Assembly (NCBI RefSeq): GCF_023159225.1
Contig: NC_063166.1
Span: 47,981,149-48,045,148 of the forward strand
Direction of reading: 5' to 3'
Origin: Perognathus longimembris pacificus
Lineage: Eukaryota > Chordata > Mammalia > Rodentia > Heteromyidae
Length of the DNA: 64,000 bases
Position numbers and translations under genes: made by a program. Below are positions 22,211 to 32,546 of this stretch, in pieces. The notes below the pieces were generated by a model. That model was given only the letters and a program-made list of their open reading frames with translations, had not been told where the DNA came from and did no database searches. Every line of letters begins with the position of its first letter. Within the stretch, counting starts at the first letter, position 1.

Positions 22211-22416
22211 TTTTTTTTTTTTTTTGCCAGTCCTGGGCCTTGGACTCAGGGCCTGAGCACTGTCCCTGGCTTCTTCCCGCTCAAGGCTAGCACTCTGCCA
22301 CTTGAGCCACAGCGCCACTTCTGGCCGTTTTCTGTATATGTGGTGCTGGGGAATCGAACCTAGGGCCTCGTGTATCCGAGGCAGGCACTCTTGCCACTAG
22401 GCCATATCCCCAGCCC
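22211..22416 (-). repeat. ID-dimer SINE
   Basis: Full copy, flanked by 'aaggctcctactttt' before the tail and after the head (from 22417). Confidence 0.92.
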
Positions 22417-22455
22417 CAAGGCTCCTACTTTTGAGTAATACAAATTCTTTTTTCT

Positions 22456-22700
22456 GGGCTGGGGATATGGCCTAGTGGCAAGAGTGCCTGCCTCATATAC
22501 ATGAGGCCCTGGGTTCGATTCCCCAGCACCACATATACAGAAAATGGCCAGAAGTGGCGCTGTGGCTCAAGTGGCAGAGTGCTAGCCTTGAGCAAAAAGA
22601 AGCCAGGGACAGTGCTCAGGCCCTGAGTCCAAGCCCCAGGCCTGGCAAAAAAAAAAAAAAAAAAAAGAAAAGAAAGAACATGAAAATTCTAAAATGCCAC
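22456..22700 (+). repeat. ID-dimer SINE with extra 3' sequence beyond its A-tail
   Basis: The SINE body ends in an A-tail near 22666. About 34 further bases (ending 'gaaaattctaaaatgccac') come before the second copy of the 16-bp duplication 'acaaattcttttttct' (22440-22455 and 22701-22716). The extra piece therefore arrived with the insertion. Confidence 0.85.
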
Positions 22701-22716
22701 ACAAATTCTTTTTTCT

Positions 22717-22817
22717 TTGTGTTGGTCCTGGGGCTTGAACACAGTGCCTGGGCACTGTCCCTGAGCTTTTGTGCTCATGCTATTGCTCTACCACTTGAGC
22801 CACAGTTCCACTTCCAG

Positions 22818-22872
<55 letters not shown>

Positions 22873-22995
22873 GTGGCTAATTGGAGCTGAGTGTCTAATA
22901 GAATTTCCTGCCCAGGCTGACTTTTAATACAATCCTGAGATTTTAGCCTCATGAGTAGCTCAGATCACAGGCGTGAGCCACAGGTACCTGGCTCT
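22717..22995 (-). repeat. Composite SINE with internal (TG)n expansion
   Basis: 'gtcctggggcttgaacacag' through 'cagatcacaggcgtgagcca'. A (TG)n array at 22819-22869 sits in the SINE body where other copies read 'ttttggtggttaattggaga'. Confidence 0.8.
22819..22869. repeat. (TG)n microsatellite
   Basis: About 25 perfect TG units inside the composite SINE. Confidence 0.97.
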
Positions 22996-23655
22996 TTTTT
23001 TTTTTTTTTAAGGCAACTTCTTTGAGGTATGATTGAAAAGCAATAAAACTTTAAGATGTACAGTTCTGGAGTTGAAGTAAGGTAGCTGCCAATCTTGGGG
23101 TTTTATCATCCGAACCCATGGTTCAAGTGGTTAGTGCAAGCAGAGCGTGAGGCAAGGGTCTGGTACCTGGTTTACTGTGGACCTGGGAGTGAACAAAGCT
23201 GGCTGTTGTGGAGGAAAGAATGAAACAAAGATGTGTGTGGTGGGTGGGCACACATTCCACCACAAGGAGGAAGGGCACAACAAAAGACTCCTTCAATCAA
23301 GCAGTTGAAGAGGACTGAGACATTCTGGAGTCAGCTAGGTCTGCCTGCCTTGGGTAGTTCTCTAGGGAAAGAGGCCCATGAGCTTGTGGTTGTGAGGAGA
23401 ATGGTGGCACCAGCCAGGAAAAGACATCTCAGCAGTATTTATCCTATAACCAACATTCTAAGAGTTAGAATATTTAACATTCTCAGTGTTAGAATATTCA
23501 ACATTCACACATGACATCCTAGGAAATGCCAGCAAAGTAGGTAGCAAGCCAAGTCTACCTTCCCAGGTTCTTACCAGTGAGAATGAGCTTGCTGAGGACA
23601 CAGCAGGGGTCTCTGCCCATTTTGGCATCAAGGCAAAGGATGTAGGGGAAAAGTC
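22996..23655. other. Intergenic DNA; short L1-like scrap at the start
   Basis: 'gaggtatgattgaaaagcaa' near 23025 resembles reversed old L1 sequence. A 17-bp direct repeat built on 'gttagaatatt' occurs near 23465-23500. No gene is seen. Confidence 0.4.
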
Positions 23656-23659
23656 TTTT

Positions 23660-23885
23660 TTTTTTTTTTTCTAGTTTGAGCTCAGAGATTTCCACTTGCT
23701 TGATTTTCTTGCTCACAGCTGGTGCTCTACCACTTGACCTATGCCTCCATCCTGGCTTTTTGATGGTTATTTTGGAGTTTTGAAGACTTTTCTTACTGGG
23801 CTGGTTGAGAACTATGATCCTCCAGATCTCAACCTTTTGAGTAGTTGGGATTACAGTGAATAAGCCACTAGCACTGACTTTACCT
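23660..23885 (-). repeat. Composite SINE, diverged
   Basis: Poly-T, 'ctcacagctggtgctctacc', then 'gagtagttgggattacagtg'. Confidence 0.7.
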
Positions 23886-24121
23886 TTACTTCAAACTGAG
23901 CAGCATTATGCCTGCACATGAGGCAAATACAAATATATATGCGTAAATATCTCCATATATCTATACACTTTTCTTTTCTTTTTGGTGTTGGGTGGAACTC
24001 AAGGCCTTGTGCATGCTAAGCACTCACTTTATTGATACATCCTCAACTCCTACTTTACATATATTTTAAACAGTGATTTAAACTTGCAGAAGAAATATTT
24101 TCAGTGACCTTTTTGAAAAAA

Positions 24122-24376
24122 GATCCTGGAGTTGGGTGCTTATGCCTCACATCTGCAATCCAGGCTACTCAAGAGGCTGAAATCTGAGGATCTCGGTTTA
24201 AAACCAGCCTGGGCAGACAAATCTGAAAGATTCTTATCTCTAGTTAACTAGCAAAATGCCAGAAGTGGAGGTATGGCTCAAGTGGTAAGAGTTCTGGCCT
24301 TGAGTGGAAAAAGCTAAACAAGAGCATAAAAGGCCCTAAGTTCAAGCTTCAGTACTGGCACCAAAAATAAAAAATA
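24122..24376 (+). repeat. Composite SINE
   Basis: 'gcttatgcctcacatctgca' to 'aagttcaagcttcagtactg', then an A-rich tail that continues as a (GGAAA)n-like purine run to about 24417. Confidence 0.75.
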
Positions 24377-24417
24377 AAATCAAGGAAAGGAAGAGAAAGG
24401 AAAGGAAAGGGAAGGGA

Positions 24418-25570
24418 TACTGGAAATCTATACATAACAGTTGAAATTAAAAAACTTTATGGGTCCCAAGGATGTAGCAAGGTGATACTTGTGCTTGGCA
24501 TAGGTGAGGTCCTGGATTCAATTCCTGGCAACAAACAAGAAACAAAATTTGGATGACAACGGTCCATAAGCAACAGGGTGTGTGTGGTGGAATGCACACT
24601 TAGCAATGGTAAACGCGGTGCTATGAGCCCAGATTAAAGGGTGCTCACATTATAATGGGACCCACATCATGTACGTGTGCAGGATAAGCATCTCCCTAAA
24701 CCATAATCTAGGAAGCAATTCCCTGAATTTGAGGAAACCGGCTTCATTTAGTAGGATTAATTCCCCCTCAGATGCAGAGAGTCTGTGCTAAATCTGTTAG
24801 ATACATAACTAGAAAATCAGTTCCTACGTATATTTGCATGTAGGTATACTTCTCTCTCCATCTGTCATGCACTTTATTTCCCGGGTATTTAAAGTGACAT
24901 GTAAAATGGATATAGATTGAATGCATTAGGTTTTGCTCAGAGCTGCCAGGAACATTTCTAAAGTGTATATTCTCCAATTGAACCTAATTTTAGTTTTGTA
25001 GTTTTGTTTCTTAAAGTACCTCGAACAGGTCTTAGATATGGCAATAAACAAGGTGCCTCAAAATGAAAGAAAAATAGGTACAACTGTCTGTCATTTGATA
25101 GGTCCAAGTAAAGCCTTTTGGGTTGTAGTTTTTCAAACATGAACAGGCACAGGCTATGAAAACTTACTAAGAAATAACTTTGAAGTCATGTATTTTCTTA
25201 TTCTTTGTTCTAACCAATTGAAGGAGCATTTGATGATTAGACTGACAGCTAAGATGTGATCAATCAGAAGTGGGGGTACCTGTTAGGGATGTTATGTTTT
25301 AGAGGGAAGTGTGAAAGAGGGAGTGAAATTGATTGGAATAAAAATGTGTGTAAAAGTATGGAGATATAACAGTGGGATCTCTCCCTTCCACACTCATATA
25401 ACTGGTACAAGCCAATAAAAACATTTAAAAACGAGGGGGGGGGTTGGGGCAGGTGATCAGGAAAGGACTCAAGGATTTGAATGATGTTCTCATAAAGAAA
25501 CTGTTTCCCAAGTTAGGCCTATAAGCTAGGCTGGAAGACACTTATTGGAGTTAATTGTAGACTCTTACCA
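24418..25570. other. AT-rich intergenic DNA, no gene recognised
   Basis: A decayed ID-like remnant ('aggtgaggtcctggattcaa') lies near 24500. The end of the 25200-25430 block ('ccaataaaaacatttaaaaa') looks like an old retroposon tail that I cannot assign. Confidence 0.4.
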
Positions 25571-25571
25571 C

Positions 25572-25676
25572 CAATTAACCAGTAAAAATCCAGAAGTGGA
25601 GGCATGGCTTAAGTGATAGAATGCCAGCTGTAAGTGAAAAAGCCAAGTCTGAGACCCTGTGTTCAAGCCCCAGTAA

Positions 25677-25729
<53 letters not shown>
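25572..25729 (+). repeat. Composite SINE right part with (CA)n tail
   Basis: 'aattaaccagtaaaaatcca' to 'gttcaagccccagtaac', then (CA)26 at 25678-25729 in the position of the A-tail. Confidence 0.8.
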
Positions 25730-25730
<1 letters not shown>

Positions 25731-25804
25731 CTTCCTATCCCATCAATTTCTTTATGTGAGCAGGATAACTCTGTTCTGATCATTAAAAAGATGAAAAGTA
25801 AGTG

Positions 25805-26020
25805 GGGCTGGGGATATAGCCTAGTGGCAAGAGGGCCTGCCTCGGATACACGAGGCCCTAGGTTCGATTCCCCAGCACCACATATACAGAAAACGGCCAG
25901 AAGCGGCGCTGTGGCTCAAGTGGCAGAGTGCTAGCCTTGAGCAGGAAGAAGCCAGAGATGGTGCTCAGGCCCTGAGTCCAAGGCCCAGGACTGGCAAAAA
26001 AAAAAAAAAAAAAAAAAAAA
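25805..26020 (+). repeat. ID-dimer SINE
   Basis: 'ggggctggggatatagccta' to a long A-tail. The short duplication 'gaaaagtaa' flanks it. Confidence 0.9.
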
Positions 26021-26204
26021 GAAAAGTAAAATTAAATAGAGACTGCCAATTGGTAGGCTAGCAATCATTACTATTTACCCATGCACACATACGCTAATCC
26101 AAAAAAGTTCTATTTCAAAGACCCACTTGTTCAATAAGACAGATTTATTAATTTAAGTTAATGTGCCTTGTAGTATATTGCTTAACTTCACACTAATAGC
26201 TATT

Positions 26205-26396
26205 GGTATATTTCTGAGGCTTGAACGCAAAGCCTTGTGTGGGTGCCCCATCACTTGAGCCACAGCTTCAGCCCTTTACTGCTTTAACCATTTTTCAAAT
26301 AGTTTTCTGTTTCTGTAGTCTGCCCTCAGACCAGGATCTTCCTATTATGCCTCCCTTGTAGCTGGGATTATAGGCAGGAGCTATTGTACTTGGCCA
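26205..26396 (-). repeat. Composite SINE, diverged
   Basis: 'tctgaggcttgaacgcaaag' to 'tagctgggattataggcagg' and 'attgtacttggcc'. Confidence 0.6.
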
Positions 26397-26616
26397 TCTG
26401 ATGACATTTTGGAACATATAGAATTACATAGTTACAGAAAAAAAATTAGAGCCCAAACAGTACATTTTTTCTTCCTGTTCCTTGTTCTAGGACAACTCCA
26501 GGCTATTCTTGCTGGTTTTTCTAAGATGTGAAGATCACTTGTCTTGTGATGTGGATGCAGCCCCATTTTCCTTGCTTTCTCTTGTTCACCCCTTGGCCCT
26601 TGCAGCAACCGCTCTC

Positions 26617-26740
26617 TTTAAAATTTTTTTTTAATTTTAATCTTTTTTTTTTTTACTGTCAAGATGATGTACAGAGGGGTTACAGTCATATACTTAAGAT
26701 AGTGAATACATTTATTGTCATACTTGTTACCCCCTTGCTT
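26617..26740 (-). mobile_element. Truncated L1 3' UTR
   Basis: 'gatgatgtacagaggggtta', 'agtgaatacatttattgtca' and 'cttgttaccccc' match the reversed L1 tail seen at 61780-61870. Confidence 0.65.
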
Positions 26741-27445
26741 TCGTCATTTTTTTTTAACCTTCCCAATGATGGACATCGTCATTCTAGTCTACAATGCTAT
26801 TAACTCTGAATATTAGCAATAAGACAATTCCTTCTAGGTCAGGTGATATGTACATTTCTTTCTTTTTGTTTAGTGTGCAACCTCTCTTTCCAAGATTCCC
26901 ATCTACTGTGGTCCAGCAATTTTCCCCAAAGCTTCTTTTGAGGCTCCTTACATCCCCTTTTGGAAATATGTTCCTTCCTTCTGGATGATTTGATAGAACT
27001 ATTGACCAATATCCCAACAAAGCAACTCATCCCAACCTGCCTGTATGAGAGGAAAGCCCTGACAGAGATCATGAACCCAGACCTGCTCTGCATGGCCTAC
27101 CTCTAGGCCCCACTTTTGGAACAGCCCTAGAACCTCTCCTGAAGGCAAAGCTCTTACTCTTCCATTCTTCCTGGAGTTCCCTTTCATATTACCATTGCCA
27201 TAGTTGATTTTTGTGGCTGACTGCTGTGGAGTAGTAACCCAATCTACCTCCTTCCTTTGACAAGGACAGTTTCCTTGCTTCCTTTAGCAGATAGGAGGCA
27301 GAAAAGAGAGGAAGAGTAGGCACAATTTTCTCTGTACCTGTCGTGGAATGTTTTCCTCATTCCAGAGGCAGTGGGGTGTGTGTGGCAGGGTGTGCCCTAT
27401 GAAGGAAGAATCAAAGTTACTCAAAAATGGGAATCAGAATAGAAA
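26741..27445. other. Intergenic DNA, no gene recognised
   Basis: Short frames on both strands at 26784-27187 overlap each other. No domain, intron signal or repeat is recognised. Confidence 0.4.
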
Positions 27446-27449
27446 GAGT

Positions 27450-27700
27450 CCAAACCAGGTACTCACACCTGTGATCCTAGCTCCTCAGAAGGCTGAGATC
27501 TGAGGATCACTGTTCAAAGGTGGCCTTAGGCAGGAATCGACACGAAACACTTACCTCCAACTAAATACCAAAAGGCCAAAAGCAGGATTGTAGCTCAAAG
27601 TAGTAGAGCACTAGCCTTGAGCAAAAAAAAGCTCAGGGACAGTGCTCATGCCCTGAGTTCAAGCCTCATGACTGACAAAAAAACCCCGCTAATTAATTAA
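27450..27700 (+). repeat. Composite SINE
   Basis: 'gtactcacacctgtgatcct' to 'ctgagttcaagcctcatgac', with an A-rich tail. Confidence 0.8.
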
Positions 27701-27884
27701 TTAAATAAAACATAAATAGAAGAGCCCAGATATTCGTTTCTGCAGGTACAGCCATATCTGGTCCTTTCCTGTAGTCATATTTGGTGTTCTTTTACATAAG
27801 CCTGTTTGCTCCCTTGCACCTATACTGGTTCAAGTTGATGTTGAGAATTTTATCTTAAGGAGATTTTATTTCCATTTTTGTTGT

Positions 27885-28058
27885 TGTTTGTGTGGGATTT
27901 AAACTCAGGCTTCCTAGGCATGTGCTACCACTGGAGTCATGCCCTTTTGATCTTCATCCTCCTCCTTGCTGGTTAATTGGAGATGGAGTCTCAGAGACTT
28001 TTCTGTCCAGGATTTCAACTTTGAACCTCCAGGTCACTAACTTCAGGCTGTCCGTTAG
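27885..28058 (-). repeat. Composite SINE, diverged
   Basis: 'gtgtgggatttaaactcagg' to 'ttggagatggagtctcagag'. The 5' head is lost. Confidence 0.55.
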
Positions 28059-28534
28059 TTGTTGCCTCCCAGGCTTGGTCATGACCTTCTGGTTGGCAAG
28101 ACCCAAATCCTCTCCCCTTCTCCTTTAGCTCACATCTAAGCAATGTACCTGGTTTGGTTACAGTGTCTCTCCTTTCTCCTGGGATTTGTTTGATTTTTCA
28201 AATGGGACTTAGTAGGAGGGGTGGCCATGAGCTCTGTTTGTAGGATTAAGGTGAGAGAGGGACGGAGGAAGACAAGGGGAGGGGAGAGGAAAGTGAAGAT
28301 AGTCAACTATAAGGAGAAGAAAGGAAAACACTTTCTTTGGAGTCAGAGTATTGCTTGGATTCCTAGTCAGGAGTTGCTATTATCTTAGGAGCTAGCTACA
28401 CAGAAAATATTAGCCACAGATTTCTGCCTCCAGCCCATAACACCAATCCATCTGCAGCAATTAGACAACACAGATTAAGATCTTTATAGGCTCTAAGCAC
28501 TCAAAAGTGAAGAAAATAAGTAAAACCAATACTG
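28059..28534. other. Intergenic DNA, no gene recognised
   Basis: Contains a purine-rich patch at 28250-28330. Otherwise unremarkable. Confidence 0.4.
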
Positions 28535-28784
28535 AGCCTGGCACCCGCAGTGCACATCTCTAATTCTAGCTACTCAGGAGGCTAAGATCTGGGAATTGAA
28601 GTTTGAATCTAGCTGAGGCAGAAAATTTCCCCAAACTCTTATCTTCAATTAACTAGCACAAAGCTAGAAGTGGAGGTGTGGCTCAAGTGGTAGAGCATCA
28701 GCCTTGATTAAAAAAAAAAAAAGCCAAGTGAGAGCATGAAGCCCGAGTTCAAGTCCCAGGACTGGCACAAAAACAATACTAAAG
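28535..28784 (+). repeat. Composite SINE whose 3' flank received another SINE
   Basis: 'ctaattctagctactcagga' to 'gttcaagtcccaggactggc'. Its target duplication 'caatactgagcc' appears before it (from 28527) and again only after the next SINE (from 29009), which shows the order of insertion. Confidence 0.8.
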
Positions 28785-28995
28785 GGGGGCTGGGGATATG
28801 GCCTAGTGGCAAGAGTGCCTGCCTCATATACATGAGGCCCTGGGTTCGATTCCCCAGCACCACATATACAGAAAATGGCCAGAAGTGGCGCTGTGGCTCA
28901 AGTGGCAGAGTGCTAGCCTTGAGCAAAAAGAAGCCAGGGACAGTGCTCAGGCCCAGAGTCCAAGCCCCAGGACTGGCCAAAAAACAAACAAACAA
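28785..28995 (+). repeat. ID-dimer SINE
   Basis: 'gggctggggatatggcctag' to an A/C-rich tail (AAACAAACAAAC). The duplication 'acaatactaaagg' is on both sides. Confidence 0.92.
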
Positions 28996-29025
28996 ACAAT
29001 ACTAAAGGCAATACTGAGCCATAAC

Positions 29026-29523
29026 TGAAAGGATAAGTCCCAGCCATCCCAGGAGACCATGCGGAGATAGTCACGGACAGGAGAAGAAGGCTTATAAGGA
29101 GGTTTATTAGTGGGGCCATATCTCCCACGGGAGAGGAAGCAACACGGCTTCTGTACCTTATCCAGGTGGCAGCTTCTCTCTGGGGCTAAAGGGGAGGTAG
29201 GTAGGCCTTTTTTTTTTTTTTTTTTTTTTGCCAGTCCTGGGGCTTGGACTCAGGGCCTGAGCACTGTCCCTGGCTTCTTTTTGCTCAAGGCTAGCACTCT
29301 ACCTCTTGAGCCACAGCACCACTTCTGGCCTTTTCTGTTTATGTGGTGCTGAGGAATCAAACCCAGGGCTTCGTGCATGCTAAGCAAGCACTCTACAGCT
29401 AGGCCACATTCCCAGCCCGAGGTAGGTAGGTCTTAAGAATGAGTATGAGTGGCCCATTAGGTATGGGTGGATCTGGGGGCTAATGGGAGGAGCTGAGGAC
29501 CTGAGGCAGGGGAAATGCTAACA
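29026..29523 (-). mobile_element. Probable solo LTR, split by a SINE
   Basis: Read on the - strand it would start TGTTAGCATTTCC and end CCTTTCA, with an AATAAA signal on the - strand near 29101-29107. The flanks 'ataac' and 'ataat' are a 4/5 match to a 5-bp duplication. Without the inserted SINE it is about 285 bp. No internal viral sequence is seen. The call is weaker than that for the LTR at 11139. Confidence 0.45.
29206..29418 (-). repeat. ID-dimer SINE inside the probable LTR
   Basis: Perfect 12-bp duplication 'gaggtaggtagg' at 29194-29205 and 29419-29430. Confidence 0.92.
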
Positions 29524-29539
29524 ATAATCAAGGATAAGG

Positions 29540-29765
29540 AACTTTCCAACATTGTCTTCTTCCCAACACACCTTTGCTACGTCAAGTCAAATGACTTCTC
29601 CATTTACTGCTGGTGTGGTTACAGTACAGCACCTCAGTTTTCTCATCCACAAAATGGGATCATAATACACCCTCCTTTAGTAAGATTATATCGCAAGTGT
29701 TAATGAATTGGGGTCTGTGAAGTATGGAGCACAGACTGAGTGCTCCACTAACTGTGGCTATTCAT
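29540..29765 (+). repeat. MIR element
   Basis: 'cacctcagttttctcatcca' and 'caaaatgggatcataataca' are the MIR core in the forward direction, followed by a decayed 3' part. Confidence 0.7.
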
Positions 29766-30351
29766 TTTATTATATATAATAAAATTATAAAACCCAATCA
29801 GGAGATGAGGCAAAAGAATCTAGGCTAAGACAAGTGGCATAGAAAATATCAGTGCCAGAAGAGTTCAAAAGAGGTTTTTCCTGCTGGGGCATGAAGTAGA
29901 AACAAGACTGTAGATGAGAAGCCTGTGAGCCTCAGTATCAGGGACTCTCTGCTCATCCTCTCACCCGGTAAATGTGTGGTACTCTTAAAACATGTGCTCT
30001 GCCTTGTAAAAGCAGAGTATATGTCCTGTCTTTGGATGTAGATGGGTTTAAGGGTGCTTAGACTAGCTAACAAGGCTGGTTTATCAGTGGTCACAGTGCC
30101 CAGGGTCTACACTGTTAGGGCCCACATATGTATTTTAATTTCTCTTCAAATCTGAGGGAAAGATTGGTACAATAACAAACAAAGTCACTACTTCAAGCTG
30201 AAGTATGTTTGCCTTTATACCAAGGTAGTCATAAAATATAGTTTAATAAAATGGTTGATCATCTACCTAGAAAGCCTGAGGCTTCAAGTTTAAAAAATCA
30301 ATTTAAGAAATTAACTTAGTTTTTGGTTCATCTAGGGCTCTACCATTGAGT
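29766..30351. other. AT-rich intergenic DNA, no gene recognised
   Basis: No supported feature is seen. The frame at 29849-30094 (- strand) lacks any domain. Confidence 0.4.
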
Positions 30352-30366
30352 CATGCCTCCAATCTT

Positions 30367-30463
30367 TTTTTTTTTTTGTCTTTTCTTTTTTGGTACTGGG
30401 GATCGAACCCAGGATGTTGCACTTGCTAGGCAAGCGCTTTGCCACTAAGCTACATCCCAGCCC
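30367..30463 (-). repeat. Single-unit ID element
   Basis: Poly-T, then 'ggtactggggatcgaaccca' to 'actaagctacatcccagccc'. This is one tRNA-like unit without the second monomer. Perfect duplication 'catgcctccaatctt' at 30352-30366 and 30464-30478. Confidence 0.9.
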
Positions 30464-30494
30464 CATGCCTCCAATCTTAAGCTAAATGTTTTTA

Positions 30495-30724
30495 TGGAAG
30501 TCTGCTGCTGGAAGTCCATGCCTGTAATCCTAGCTACTCAGGAGGCTGAGATCTGGGAATTGTGGTTTGAAGCCTGCTCAGGCGGGAAATTATGTGAAAC
30601 TCTTATTCAATTAAACAGCAAAATCTAGGAATAGTAGAGCTGTGGATCAAGTGGTTGAGTACCAGCCTTGAGCAGAAAAAGTTAAGGAACACCACCTAGA
30701 CCCTAAGTTCAAGCCCCAGTACTG
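30495..30724 (+). repeat. Composite SINE
   Basis: 'atgcctgtaatcctagctac' to 'taagttcaagccccagtact'. Confidence 0.8.
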
Positions 30725-30850
30725 GAACATAAATATATGGAACATATTTATATGGAACATATCTATATGGAACATATATATATGTACAGGACATATATAT
30801 ATGGAATACACACATGTACATATATATGGAACACACATATACACACAAAT
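30725..30850. repeat. AT-rich minisatellite built on ATATGGAACAT
   Basis: The unit 'atatggaacata' recurs at least five times with (AT)n spacers, directly at the 3' end of a composite SINE. Confidence 0.8.
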
Positions 30851-30926
30851 ATACATCTTTGATATATCTTTGCATTGCCAAAGAGCAAACTTGGATAAAG
30901 AATCATCTACAGCCTGTTTATTTTTT

Positions 30927-31138
30927 ATTTTTTTATTTTTTATTTTTGGCCAGTCCTGGGGCTTGGACTCAGGGCCTGAGCACTGTCCCTGGCTTCTTTT
31001 TGCTCAAGGCTAGCACTCTGCCACTTGAGCCACAGCGCCACTTCTGGCCATTTTCTGTATATGTGGTGCTGGGGAATCGAACCCAGGGTCTCATGTATAT
31101 GAGGCAGGCACTCTTGCCACTAGGCCATATCCCCAGCC
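30927..31138 (-). repeat. ID-dimer SINE
   Basis: Full copy. The duplication 'cctgtttattttttt' starts at 30913 and 31139. Confidence 0.92.
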
Positions 31139-31329
31139 CCTGTTTATTTTTTTTTGAAGGTGTTAAGCCTGTAGGGTACTCCAAAACTTGTGTGTACACT
31201 GAATAGTTACAAACTGACTAAAAAAGAGGTTGGCCTTGACCAAAGGATGGCAGTGGACATAGAAGGAGAAGATTTTTGCTTTGAGAGAATTTGAAGAGGG
31301 GTACAGAGTAGCCAGGGCCCAGAGTCAGG

Positions 31330-31480
31330 GTTCGCATTCCTATTGGTTGGGTTCAAATAGTAGCTCTGAATGACCTTGGACAATTTAGGTAATTATTTGA
31401 CTACTCTAAATCTCTATTTCCTCACCTGAAAAACATCAACAATAATATTATCTATCAATAGGGTTGTGGTCAAAATGAGC
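31330..31480 (+). repeat. MIR element
   Basis: 'gaatgaccttggacaattta', 'atttcctcacctgaaaaaca' and 'aataatattatct' follow MIR order. Confidence 0.65.
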
Positions 31481-32105
31481 CTAGTGGGAATCATGGGAAG
31501 TCCGGGACTAAGCTCTTCTGGTCTTCTGAGAAGGGAATTAAGGAAGTCTGGGGAGATGCAGGCTGGAAGGGGACATACTGACTCAGTTCTAGGTGGGCAG
31601 TATTTCAGTGCTTCTAGGAGACACTTGGGCATATAGGCAAGGGGCCATTGGAGATGAGGCTTTAGGAGCATGTCCCAGGTTGGAGACAGGTTTGAAAGCT
31701 GTTGGTAGGGAGATAATTATACCATGAGATTCCAGGTGAGGAAGAGATGTCTAGGTGGACTCTTAACCAATGAATTCTAGATGTCTCTCTGGAGGCGACT
31801 TCTGGAAACACCTATGAGGAAGCAAGAGGTGAAGAAAAACTGTCTGAAGCTGGGGTCCCTAGATTGGAGACAGTGTCTGGGTACATGAGATTTATTGAAA
31901 GTGGGGGGAGATTCTCAGGACTAAGTGAAGCCTGCAGTGGAAGAGAAGGAGGTGAGCAAGAAGGTGACTAGCCTGATCTATACAGGGAATGGGCTTGGGA
32001 GCAGACATGACTGTAGCAGTCCTTTAAACAAGAGGAGAGCTCTCACATCATGCCTGCTCTCACTAGACCACACATACTGTGTGTGCTGGATTAAGGGGTT
32101 TTTAC
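31481..32105. other. Intergenic DNA, no gene recognised
   Basis: No feature is supported. Confidence 0.4.
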
Positions 32106-32255
32106 CAAAAGAGTGGAGCTCTCCCAAAGAGGGCTTGGGTAAGGTGTTAGCAGCCAACATGCTTAGCAGGTGGGGGCTTTTATCAAAAGAGTGGAGTTCT
32201 CCCAAAGAGGGCTTGGGTAAGGTATTAGCAGCCAACATGCTTAGCAGGTAGGGGG
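32106..32255. repeat. 78-bp direct tandem duplication
   Basis: 'caaaagagtggag' starts at 32106 and again at 32184. The two copies differ at only a few positions over about 70 bases (for example 'gagctct'/'gagttct' and 'aggtgtt'/'aggtatt'), so the duplication is fairly recent. It lies in non-coding DNA. Confidence 0.92.
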
Positions 32256-32510
32256 AGGTGTGCCAATGTAGGTAATGTATCTGATGGGTGGAAGGAAGAG
32301 GTATGAAAGCAATCAGTAAGTAACTAGGGAATAGTCCTGTTAGGACTTTAGAAAGACAGAATAGAATGCATTCCAGATGTTTGAAGAGTGTACTTATAAT
32401 CCAACTCCTCTCAGTCTTTGCTTAGAGCTTTTCAAAATTTACTATGCTTGTAGAAAACTCAGAGCTAGTGGAACCCCCAGGGAAAGATGGGCATCAGTGG
32501 AAGTTGGGGG

Positions 32511-32546
32511 ACTGTGTGTGTGTGTGTGTGTGTGCGTGCACGCATG
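32511..32546. repeat. Short (GT)n microsatellite
   Basis: (TG)n followed by 'cgtgcacgcatgta'. Confidence 0.85.

Noticed and set aside
25200..25440. Possible retroposon tail ending 'ccaataaaaacatttaaaaa'
   Set aside because: No second boundary, duplication or family signature was found.
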